64,000 bases of DNA from an uncultured bacterium (GTDB lineage: Bacteria; Verrucomicrobiota; Lentisphaeria; Victivallales; UBA1829). Shown piece by piece: positions 25,613 to 33,552 of the stretch. The stretch lies in NCBI GenBank assembly GCA_900548385.1, contig URKJ01000008.1:61759-125758 (forward strand), in the 5' to 3' direction. Below the pieces are notes generated by a model. That model searched no databases, had not been told where the DNA came from, and worked only from the letters and a program-made list of their open reading frames with translations. Both the position numbers and the translations under genes were made by a program. Position 1 is the stretch's first letter. Each line of letters starts with the position of its first letter.

Positions 25613-28075
25613 ATGCATCTGAAAAATGTGACTTTGGAACTCAGTTCCAAGCCGTTCCGGGATGAATCCGAGGCGACCATGTATTCGGTCTGCCGCCACA
25701 TGTTTACGCAGTGGAAGGATCTGACCGACACGGCGGATGTGGTGTCGGTCATGCTGTGGACTTCGGACGGCAGTGAGATTTTTGAATATACCGGAGATCT
25801 CTCTCAGCGTTTTGAATGGGCATACTGGTGCGGATGCGCCAATCATTGTACCCGTCCGGAAAATCCGACGGAACGGGAGAAGCATCATACGCATAATTTC
25901 CCCGTCAAATATATTCCGGAGGCGGGGCCGCGGCCGTATTCCTGGTTGAAACGCCTGATCGAAGTTCTCCGCGAAACCGGACGGGAGATTACCGGAAAGC
26001 CGATCCGCATCGGTGCAACGTATGATAACGGTCCGGAGTTTGCCATCTCCAAATTCAAGTATAAGACGCATCGGGAGATTGCGCAGGGGCACACCATGTT
26101 TCCGAACAGTGTCGTTACCTGCACCGCACGCCTGCACGCTGATCCGCAGCCGTATGCCGGATTTCCCGGCGGGATTCCGGAAGGAACGTCGGTCGGCACA
26201 TTTCTTGCGAAACAGTTCAAGGCGTTTGCCCGTGACCTTGGTTTTGATTATCTCTGGCTTTCCAACGGAATGGGCTTCGGTACGGAGACCTGGGGGATCA
26301 CCGGGATGCTTTTTGACAAAAAGCGGTTTTATCCGGAAAAGGCGGATGAAGCCGCACAGAAAATGCTGGATTTCTGGAAAGATTTCACCGAAGCATATCC
26401 GGAATGCGTGATCGAAACGCGCGGAAGCAATTTTTCCGCCGGAGTGGAGATCGCCACGGATGCCTGTCCGATCCGCGAACTGTACCGCGATTACAAAATC
26501 GCCCCGCCTGTGAACTCGCCGTGGGCGGCGTTGAATTTCAATACCGGGCTTGAGATCGTCGCGTGGATGTCTCATGTGGCGGAACTGCCCGACGAGCGTT
26601 TCCCGTTCCGCTTCTATATCCATGATCCGTGGTTTATGAACAGCCCGTGGCTTGACCGCTACGGCAGGGAGCCGTGGGATCTTTTCCAGCCGCTGAGCAT
26701 CGGACGGATCGACGGGAAAGGGCGCGTGAGCATGGCAAACAGCGTTGCCATGCTGTCGGTCGACGATACCTGGGGGCGGATGCCGGATCAGGTTCCCCGT
26801 GAAGTGATTCCGCTTCTGCACGATGCGTTCGACAACGGTCCCGACCGCCCCGGTCCGCTTGTCTGGATCTATCCGTTTGACGAATATTCCGAACTGGTGC
26901 GCGGTGCGGATCCCCGGCCGGATGTCGTATTCACCGAGGATATGTTCATCGGCGAATGCGTACAGGAGGGGGTGCCGCTGAATACGGTCGTCAGTACAGG
27001 CAATTTCCGCCGGCTGATGGCGGACCGCAGCCGCTGTCTGGATTCATCCGTGCTTGTCGTTCCCGTTTCCGCCGCGGATGGCGCGAATATGGATGCGTTG
27101 GAGCATTTCCTCGGAAACGGCGGCAAAGTTCTGTTCTACGGAGCGCTTCAAGGCGCGTCGGAACGACTCCGTTCTCTGCTTCAGCTGAGATGCGATACCG
27201 CCGTATCGGGAGATGTGACGATTGAAAACCGGATGCCGGGGGACTGTTATCAGGGGGCTTCTCCTGCCGCGACCGCGCATATCCTGCCGCAGTTCGCCTG
27301 CGGCGGACTGGTCGAGGTTCCGGCGGAAAATGCGGCATCGAAGCCGTGTGCCTGGGCAGTCCGCGACGGAGTCCGCCGTGTCGCCGCATTGCGCCGCACT
27401 CTGGAAAACGGGGCGGAGATCGGATTCGTCCGTGCGATTCTACCCTCCGCCGCGGAAGTGAAGCCCGGACGCGGATTCGATTACGGCAGCCGGACGGAGA
27501 TTTATCCGACGCCGCGGCTCATGCGTGATCTGCTGGCGGAATTCGGCTGGAAGATCCGCTGTTTCGCTTACAATGAAGAAACGCAGATGCCGCGGACCTG
27601 TATTTCCCGGCACGATAACGCATTCTTCTTCACCGTCTATGCTCCCGACACAACGGCGGAAATGCGTGTGAATTCTCCGTATGGCGCGCCGCTGTTGAGC
27701 GAGATGGAAACACGGATCGACGAAAACGGCGATGCGGTCTGGCATCCCGGAAAATGCTGGCACAGGGAGTGCCGCTGTTTCGTGAAACAGTCGCAGCCGT
27801 CGGTGATCTCCGCAAAGATTCAGCATCAGGCGTTTCCGTACTATTCGGAGATCGGACGCCGCAACTATTCCGGCTTCCGCGATGCGGAAGTGCGGTTTTT
27901 CGTGCCGGAGTCGGCAAAGGGCAAACTGGAGATCGTCAATTCTCCGGACAGTGCGGAGTACAGGCTGTTCTCCCTGACGCCGGTTGAATATGAATGGGAG
28001 AAGACTCCCGCCGGAACCTGTGCGGTTCTGAAACATGTAAACGGTTATCTTTACTTTTCCATGGTGAACGAATGA
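25613..28075 (+). CDS. Large glycosidase-like protein of unknown specificity
   Basis: An 820-aa protein with no signal peptide, so probably cytoplasmic. The first 430 residues look like an alpha/beta (TIM-barrel-like) sugar-active domain with several aromatic-rich blocks (SSKPFRDESEATMYSVCRH, FRFYIHDPWFMNSPWLDRYG). Residues about 450-600 resemble the glutamine-amidotransferase-like domain used as a trimerisation module in family 42 beta-galactosidases (VLVVPVSAADGANMDALEHF then GGKVLFYGAL). The rest is beta-rich. I do not recognise the exact family and cannot name catalytic residues. AAGGAG precedes the ATG. Its stop overlaps the start of the isomerase-like gene, so the two act in one sugar pathway. 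Confidence 0.6.
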   Translation: MHLKNVTLELSSKPFRDESEATMYSVCRHMFTQWKDLTDTADVVSVMLWTSDGSEIFEYTGDLSQRFEWAYWCGCANHCTRPENPTEREKHHTHNFPVKYIPEAGPRPYSWLKRLIEVLRETGREITGKPIRIGATYDNGPEFAISKFKYKTHREIAQGHTMFPNSVVTCTARLHADPQPYAGFPGGIPEGTSVGTFLAKQFKAFARDLGFDYLWLSNGMGFGTETWGITGMLFDKKRFYPEKADEAAQKMLDFWKDFTEAYPECVIETRGSNFSAGVEIATDACPIRELYRDYKIAPPVNSPWAALNFNTGLEIVAWMSHVAELPDERFPFRFYIHDPWFMNSPWLDRYGREPWDLFQPLSIGRIDGKGRVSMANSVAMLSVDDTWGRMPDQVPREVIPLLHDAFDNGPDRPGPLVWIYPFDEYSELVRGADPRPDVVFTEDMFIGECVQEGVPLNTVVSTGNFRRLMADRSRCLDSSVLVVPVSAADGANMDALEHFLGNGGKVLFYGALQGASERLRSLLQLRCDTAVSGDVTIENRMPGDCYQGASPAATAHILPQFACGGLVEVPAENAASKPCAWAVRDGVRRVAALRRTLENGAEIGFVRAILPSAAEVKPGRGFDYGSRTEIYPTPRLMRDLLAEFGWKIRCFAYNEETQMPRTCISRHDNAFFFTVYAPDTTAEMRVNSPYGAPLLSEMETRIDENGDAVWHPGKCWHRECRCFVKQSQPSVISAKIQHQAFPYYSEIGRRNYSGFRDAEVRFFVPESAKGKLEIVNSPDSAEYRLFSLTPVEYEWEKTPAGTCAVLKHVNGYLYFSMVNE

Positions 28076-29532
28076 AAATTGAACGCAGAAAACCGCTTGC
28101 CGCCAATGTCGGCATCCTCTCCGTCGGACTCGACACTTACTGGGGACAGTTCCCCGGTCTGCTGGACGAGATGAATAAAAAAACAGCCGTCCTGGTTGAA
28201 AAAGTCCGTTCTCACTCCGTGGCGGTCCGGGATTTCGGCATGGTTGATAATTCTCAGAAGGCCTATGAGGTGCTTCCGAAGCTGAAAGCCGCGGATCTTG
28301 ACGTTCTGTTCATTGATATGGTGACGTATGCGACCAGCGCCACGTTCGGTCCGGTCATCCGCGAAATGGAGTGCCCGGTGGTGCTCGTTGCGCTTCAGCC
28401 GCTCAGTGCGATGGATTACGCGCACGGGACCACGTTCATGCAGCTCTGCAATGACGATCTCTGTTCCGTTCCCGAATTTACCGGTGTGGCGATCCGGATG
28501 GGAAGACCGGTTTCGGAAGTGATCATCGGGATGCTGGACGGCGATGAAAAAGCCGATTCCGCAATCGCCGAATGGTGCCGCATTGCGCATGTGCGCCACG
28601 ACCTCCGCAAAGCGCGTCTCGGACACATGGGGCATGTTTTGGAGGCGATGCTTGACATGCAGACCGACCCGACGGCGGTTACCGCTTCGTTCGGTTGTCA
28701 TGTGGTCCAGTGCGAACCGGACGAGATCATGAGTGAATTCGTGTCTCTGGAAGCGGACGATCCGGCGGTTCAGGCAATGTCGAAACGGATTCTTGAATTC
28801 TTCGATACGCCGGATCCGGTTTCCGATCCGGTCACGACCAGGCTGACCGACGCCGATCTGCTTACCGCTTCACGCGCCGCCGTGGCTCTGGAACGTTTCA
28901 TCGCAAAAAAGAAACTGGACGGTTTCGCTTATTATTACGAGGCTGCCGCCGGATCGGAAATGCGGAAACTGGTGACAAACTTCATCGTCGGAAATTCGCT
29001 CCTGACCGGAGCCGGATTCCCGATGTGCGGCGAATTCGATATCAAAACCTGCATTGCGATGCTGATCATGGACCGACTGGAGATCGGCGGCAGTTTTGCG
29101 GAATTCCATCCGATCGACTTTGACCGTGATACCGTTCTGGTCGGTCACGACGGACCGCACCATCTGAACATTGCCGACCGCAAGCCGGTTCTGCGCAGTC
29201 TGAAGAAGTATCACGGCAAACCCGGCAGCGGCGCCGGAGTGGAGTTCAATATCAAAACCGGTCCGATCACGATGCTGAGCATCGGGGTGAAAGCGGACGG
29301 CAAATTCAAATTCATTGTGGCGGAAGGGGAGTCGGTTGCCGGTCCGATCCCTCCGACGGGCAACACCAACACGCACGGCAGATTCCTGCCGGATGTCCGT
29401 ACTTTCCTGAACCGCTGGTGCATGGAAGGCCCGACGCATCATTTTGCGCTCGGCGTGGGACATCATGCGGCAACGATCGCAAAGGTCGCCCGGAGTTTCG
29501 GCGTCGAATGTGTGATCGTGCCGGATAAATGA
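28072..29532 (+). CDS. L-arabinose/L-fucose isomerase-like protein
   Basis: A 486-aa protein of the arabinose/fucose isomerase fold, which interconverts aldoses and ketoses with a Mn2+ ion. The N-terminal Rossmann-like domain contains LDVLFIDMVTYATSATFGPV, as in AraA. The metal-site region shows a glutamate in YYYEAAAGSEMRK, then CGEFDIKTCIAM in place of the AraA GEGDWK block, and histidines in THHFALGVGHHAATIAKVA. Length fits AraA (about 500). The substrate is uncertain and the altered metal loop suggests it is not a standard arabinose isomerase. The ATG overlaps the previous TGA (ATGA), indicating translational coupling. Confidence 0.8.
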   Translation: MKIERRKPLAANVGILSVGLDTYWGQFPGLLDEMNKKTAVLVEKVRSHSVAVRDFGMVDNSQKAYEVLPKLKAADLDVLFIDMVTYATSATFGPVIREMECPVVLVALQPLSAMDYAHGTTFMQLCNDDLCSVPEFTGVAIRMGRPVSEVIIGMLDGDEKADSAIAEWCRIAHVRHDLRKARLGHMGHVLEAMLDMQTDPTAVTASFGCHVVQCEPDEIMSEFVSLEADDPAVQAMSKRILEFFDTPDPVSDPVTTRLTDADLLTASRAAVALERFIAKKKLDGFAYYYEAAAGSEMRKLVTNFIVGNSLLTGAGFPMCGEFDIKTCIAMLIMDRLEIGGSFAEFHPIDFDRDTVLVGHDGPHHLNIADRKPVLRSLKKYHGKPGSGAGVEFNIKTGPITMLSIGVKADGKFKFIVAEGESVAGPIPPTGNTNTHGRFLPDVRTFLNRWCMEGPTHHFALGVGHHAATIAKVARSFGVECVIVPDK

Positions 29533-29546
29533 CCGGATTGCGGAAT

Positions 29547-31367
29547 TCAGTCGGCGTTCTCTTCCTGAACGCCGACCTGTTCCGCTATGCGCTGGCCGGG
29601 AGATTGCAGAGCGCCGATGTATGGAAACTGTTCCGGAGCGCCGGGCACTTTGACCGCGGGCTCAAAATCCATCGGGAGAAAAGAGTTCCTGTCCCAGCCG
29701 GGCAGCAGTGAATCCGGCTGTTTGCGCATCTGATCCCGGAGGACCGCCGGAGCCTGCGGATTCATCCATACCACACGGTTGTTGAAGCAGCGGTAGTGAA
29801 ATACTCCGCCGTCGCCTTTGCGCACCGCTTTCGGATGACGGATTCCCGCGGCGATGACCAGATTGTTGCAGAACAGCACATTGTCCAGTTTCTGCGTATC
29901 TCCGCCCAGATCGACGAACAGTCGCGTGGTGGGGTCGATAATCGTGTTGTTGAAGATCAGCAGGCCGGGCAGGGAAAGATGTCGGCGGTCGATATTTTTC
30001 AATGTCTTTTTCAATTTGGGGAATTCCCATTGTCTGGCCTGGATTCCGATTTTGAAAGAGCCGCCGCCACCGCCCCAGATACGGTTTTCCGGAGTGCGTG
30101 CAAACAGGTTCTGATAGACGTAAACCGGACCTGGCCATGGCGGGCCATCCAGCGGCTGGAGGGAGATGCTCTGGTAAACGTCAAGGAAACGGTTGCGGCG
30201 GATATGACAGTTCCTTGCATGGTTTTCCGTTTCGATGGCATTATCCACGCAGCGCGCGTACAGATTGCCTTCAAAAATGGTGTTTTCTCCATAGTTGAGG
30301 TTGGCAACCGCATCGAAACAGTCGTGGATATAACAGTTGCGGACCGTCCAGTTGCGTCCGGCCTGACGGATGATTCCGGTTTCATAGGAGTGTGCCGCTC
30401 CCTCTTTCCGGCTTTTGTGGACCCAGTACCGGGTCCAGTGAAAATTCCCGTCCGGCGGATTCGCTTTGAGCGTTCCGGAACGGACTTCCGTAATCAGCTC
30501 TTTGATGTCGTCGAAAATCGGGAACGAGTGCCATTCGCAGAATTCAACGGTGATGTCAGCGCTGGCATTTTTCAGTTGCGGGCCGTCCGGAGTTCTGCCG
30601 ACGACTCCGCCCGCAAGGCAGCCGGAAAAAAGACAGTTCCGGATAATGACGCCGTTTCCGGAGACATAGATCGCAGTGCGGCCGGGTGTCTCAAAGGTGA
30701 GACCGTTGATTTCCACATTCAAATCCTGTCCGGCGTTTCCGAGCAGACCGAAATTATAGGACCGGGAATCCGGTTTTTCCCCGTCCCCCTGCGGCATGAC
30801 GCGGGGCGAAACTGCGATCGTGTGCCGGTTCGGATCCGCCGGGCCGTATTTGCCGTCCGGACGCAGGCGGACGAACAGTTTGCCGTTCCGGTGATAGAAT
30901 CCGTGCCGGGGACCGGGAACTCCGGGACGCGCCTCGAAAGTCATAAGGGCATTCAGCGAGCAATACGGAAAAAGATCGGTCCCGCTGTACAGGATTCTTC
31001 CGGGGCGGACAGGATGGTCGATGCACCAGGTTCCGGTCGTTTGGTCGAACAGACGCCATTTCCGTTCTCCGCGCCGGATTGCCGGATCGGCTCCGGTGAC
31101 GATGACGCGGTTTTTCTGTATCCTGTCCGCCCGGAATATGACGGGGGCTCCCGGTTTGCCGAAGCGTTTCAGCCGGACCGTTTCAAAATAGACTCCCGGA
31201 GCGATCAGTACCGTGTCGCCGGGATTGACGCAGTCCGCCGCCTGCTGAATGGTGCGGAACGGACGCGATGCCGTGCCGTCGCCGCCTGCTTGTGCGGAAG
31301 CATTCACATACAGCGTGGTGGCGGAGCAGAAACAGGGCAGAGCGAAAAGCAGAAACAGAATTTTCAT
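29547..31367 (-). CDS. Secreted right-handed beta-helix protein (pectate-lyase-like fold)
   Basis: A 606-aa exported protein. The signal peptide is MKILFLLFALPCFCSA. The mature protein starts with the block LYVNASAQAGGDGTASRPF and IQQAADCVNPGDTVLIAPGVY, typical of DUF1565/parallel beta-helix proteins. Repeated coils such as NLNYGENTIFEGNLYARCVDN and HIRRNRFLDVYQSI follow through residue 560. Such proteins are polysaccharide lyases or hydrolases, but no catalytic set is recognised. The start lies 2 bp after the pseudopilin stop with AAGGA upstream, so it is the last gene of the regulator-pseudopilin-enzyme operon. Confidence 0.85.
   Translation of the reverse strand: MKILFLLFALPCFCSATTLYVNASAQAGGDGTASRPFRTIQQAADCVNPGDTVLIAPGVYFETVRLKRFGKPGAPVIFRADRIQKNRVIVTGADPAIRRGERKWRLFDQTTGTWCIDHPVRPGRILYSGTDLFPYCSLNALMTFEARPGVPGPRHGFYHRNGKLFVRLRPDGKYGPADPNRHTIAVSPRVMPQGDGEKPDSRSYNFGLLGNAGQDLNVEINGLTFETPGRTAIYVSGNGVIIRNCLFSGCLAGGVVGRTPDGPQLKNASADITVEFCEWHSFPIFDDIKELITEVRSGTLKANPPDGNFHWTRYWVHKSRKEGAAHSYETGIIRQAGRNWTVRNCYIHDCFDAVANLNYGENTIFEGNLYARCVDNAIETENHARNCHIRRNRFLDVYQSISLQPLDGPPWPGPVYVYQNLFARTPENRIWGGGGGSFKIGIQARQWEFPKLKKTLKNIDRRHLSLPGLLIFNNTIIDPTTRLFVDLGGDTQKLDNVLFCNNLVIAAGIRHPKAVRKGDGGVFHYRCFNNRVVWMNPQAPAVLRDQMRKQPDSLLPGWDRNSFLPMDFEPAVKVPGAPEQFPYIGALQSPGQRIAEQVGVQEENAD
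29550..29576 (+). terminator. 10-bp hairpin in the 3' overlap zone (probable terminator of the isomerase operon)
   Basis: GTCGGCGTTC (29550-29559) and GAACGCCGAC (29567-29576) form a perfect stem with a seven-base loop, 17 bp after the isomerase stop. The stem lies inside the last codons of the convergent beta-helix gene, so these codons serve two purposes. Confidence 0.5.
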
Positions 31368-31369
31368 TG

Positions 31370-32089
31370 TCAGTCCTTTTTATAATGCCAGAATGTCTGG
31401 AAGCCGGCAGCGTTGGAGTTGACGCTGGCGCCCGCGTAACGGGTAGGATTGCTCAGACTCCCCGCGTGTCCGTCCAGATAGAGAATATTCGGGTACAACT
31501 GATGCCGGAAGGAGGCGGCGAGCAGATATTTCCGGTAGCTCGCGGCATGGCTGACCATATAGTTCGTCCCGGAACCGTCCCCGGTATCATCGGCGGTGTC
31601 TGCCATGATGCAGATTTGCGACAGATTTTTCAAGCGGTCTGGTTTCAGAAAATTAAGGTTGAAATTGAAGCCGAAACTGTAAAAACCCGGATTGCTCGCA
31701 AGCCCGTCGTCGGACGGATTGGAGTCCGATGGACAGAGCAGGAGTTTCGCCATGGTCTCTCTGGGAACCTGGACGCCGTTGACAAACGGGCTGCTGTCGT
31801 AACGGACCCATGGACGGGTTCCGGAAAGCACGGTGCTCGGCATGGCGCTGGAAAACAGAAAACCGTCGTTTGCATCCGTATAGAAACTGCAGAATGTTCC
31901 GATCTGTTTCAGATTCCCGGTGCATGCGATTCTGTTTGCTCTCATCCGTGCGCGGTTCAGGGCCGGAAGCAGCATTGAAACAAGTATTGATATGACAGAA
32001 ATGACGATCAGAAGTTCTATAAGAGAAAAGTGTCGGCATCTGCCGGAAGGAAGTTCGGATTTGAACGGTTTACGGATGAACGGGTTCAT
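31370..32089 (-). CDS. Type II pseudopilin-like protein with H-X9-DG motif (cassette 1)
   Basis: A 239-aa exported fibre-type protein. A basic leader is followed by FSLIELLIVISVISILVSML, the prepilin N-methylation helix with the conserved Glu5. The residue before the cleavage site is His, not the usual Gly. The body contains the processing-associated motif H-X9-DG (RHQLYPNILYLDGHAG). GGAGG lies six bases before the ATG, which overlaps the regulator stop by 4 bp. It sits between a sugar-type regulator and a secreted beta-helix protein, suggesting a role in their export or surface display. Confidence 0.9.
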   Translation of the reverse strand: MNPFIRKPFKSELPSGRCRHFSLIELLIVISVISILVSMLLPALNRARMRANRIACTGNLKQIGTFCSFYTDANDGFLFSSAMPSTVLSGTRPWVRYDSSPFVNGVQVPRETMAKLLLCPSDSNPSDDGLASNPGFYSFGFNFNLNFLKPDRLKNLSQICIMADTADDTGDGSGTNYMVSHAASYRKYLLAASFRHQLYPNILYLDGHAGSLSNPTRYAGASVNSNAAGFQTFWHYKKD

Positions 32090-33153
32090 GGCTTGCCTCC
32101 TGTGGGATATGTGTTATGCTTGACGGAATGCTTTTTTCCGGTTTTTTCTGTGTTTTCTTCCACGGGTTCCTCCAGATGAAGTTCTGTACTGATATAGATC
32201 CGGCGCGCGGTGCCGTCGGGGGACGTGAGCCGCCGGTACAATTCATCGACGGCGGCGATTCCCGCCTGCCGCCAGTTCAGGGCGATTGTCGGCATTGCTG
32301 TCGGATGGCTGTAGTGAAACATCGGCCGGCCGTCCATGCACAGCACGGTATGGTCTTCCGCAAGCGTTCTTCCGCAGAGTGCGTGATAATTGAGTGCGTC
32401 GTGATATGCGTTGGCTCCGAATACATAGAGGTAGCCGCAGGCGGGATCGAACTCTGCGACCGGGGCGGAAACTTCCGTGCAGATCTCGCCGGGAAGATTC
32501 CACAGGGAACGGAAGACCAGTTCCCGGAATGCGTAATTCTGACGGTTGGAGATGATGAGGAAGATCCGTTTTTTATTCCGGGAACGGAAAAACTCCGCCG
32601 CGAGTTCGGCGGAACGCACGGGATCAAGGTCTATCACGGAGAAGATTCCGCCGTAGGTGTTGTGCATGACCAGCCCGACCATGGGCGTTCGCGGTTTCGG
32701 CTGGTGCAGGACGGAGTCGTAACCGCCCAGCAGGATTGTGCCGCTGCTTTTCCGGGAGATCGAATCCAGCACGTTGTCATTGAATTCCGATGCAAGAAAG
32801 AAATGATGCTGCATTTTCAGTCCCAGTTCCTGAATCCGGCGTTTGACACCGGAAACGGCGATCCCGGTCAAATTCCGGTCTTGTCCCTCTGAGAACGGAA
32901 CGGATACCACGGAGATCCGTTTTCCGCGTTCCTGCTGCCGGTGTTCCGTAACATAGCAGCCGGAACCGTGCCGCAGTTCCACCAGACCGAGCTTTGCCAG
33001 ATGCTCCATCGTCCGCCGGGCGGTCGGCAGGGAAACGTGAAACAGTTCTGCGAACCGCCGCAGAGAGGGCAGGCGTTCTCCGGCGCCATATCCGCCGCAG
33101 ATGATTTTTGCTCCCACGAAGCGGTAAAGATTTTCCTGTTTTTTCTGACTCAT
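32086..33153 (-). CDS. GntR-type HTH / LacI-type sensor transcriptional regulator (cassette 1)
   Basis: A 355-aa regulator. Residues about 8-70 form a GntR winged helix (GERLPSLRRFAELFHVSLPTARRTMEHL). From about 78 onward the protein follows the periplasmic-binding-protein-like sugar sensor of LacI/AraR proteins (ISVVSVPFSEG, then a C-terminal block with LNWRQAGIAAVDEL). This is the AraR-like design in which a sugar releases DNA binding. It starts the operon with the pseudopilin and beta-helix genes and is preceded by a good promoter (33181-33209). Autoregulation by a sugar is inferred. Confidence 0.88.
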   Translation of the reverse strand: MSQKKQENLYRFVGAKIICGGYGAGERLPSLRRFAELFHVSLPTARRTMEHLAKLGLVELRHGSGCYVTEHRQQERGKRISVVSVPFSEGQDRNLTGIAVSGVKRRIQELGLKMQHHFFLASEFNDNVLDSISRKSSGTILLGGYDSVLHQPKPRTPMVGLVMHNTYGGIFSVIDLDPVRSAELAAEFFRSRNKKRIFLIISNRQNYAFRELVFRSLWNLPGEICTEVSAPVAEFDPACGYLYVFGANAYHDALNYHALCGRTLAEDHTVLCMDGRPMFHYSHPTAMPTIALNWRQAGIAAVDELYRRLTSPDGTARRIYISTELHLEEPVEENTEKTGKKHSVKHNTYPTGGKP

Positions 33154-33180
33154 GATCCGGCTGTCCTTCCTTTGGAATTT

Positions 33181-33209
33181 AATCTAACCGCTCCGTGTGA
33201 TTCTGTCAA
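33181..33209 (-). promoter_or_regulatory. Sigma-70 promoter of cassette 1
   Basis: On the minus strand TTGACA (33209-33204) and TAGATT (33186-33181) are separated by 17 bp. The start codon is 28 bp below the -10, with AAGGAAGGA as ribosome site. Confidence 0.7.
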
Positions 33210-33472
33210 ACCGGATTATGGAAAAAGTGTTTCGGTATTTTTCTGTATTTGCTGTATATGCAATACACGAACGAGCGGAAAAGTGTTTCGTTTTCCGTTG
33301 TGTCTGACCGTTTGTTTTTGCGCGTTTATATGTTGAATTTCCATTCCCGGTTTTTTTCCGGTATTATGATGGGTTCTGCATCTGTGATGAATTTTCTGCA
33401 TTGATACTGGGAACTTTGGTATTTGCGGTTGGAATATTTTGGTAAAATAATTATTTTTTTGAAAATCTGCTG
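33210..33472. repeat. Operator-like repeats in the cassette 1 upstream region
   Basis: The gene-free region between the cassette 1 promoter and the next plus-strand promoter has a direct repeat, GGAAAAAGTGTTTCG (33220-33234) and GGAAAAGTGTTTCG (33277-33290). The second copy lies in an inverted repeat CGGAAAA / TTTTCCG (33276-33297). Between them is TGTAT-N5-ATACA (33253-33267). The first copy lies 10 bp upstream of the -35 box, so binding sites for the regulator or another factor are plausible. Nothing else is seen. Confidence 0.5.
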
Positions 33473-33500
33473 TTGTTTTTTCGGGAAAATGTTGTATAAT
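33473..33500 (+). promoter_or_regulatory. Probable sigma-70 promoter of the surface-glycan group
   Basis: TTGTTT (33473-33478) and TATAAT (33495-33500) are 16 bp apart, about 50 bp before the ATG at 33553. Confidence 0.6.
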
Positions 33501-33552
33501 TATGTCAAGGGAATAGTCTTGCAAGCCTATTGTTGAGAGTGGAGCACGGAAT

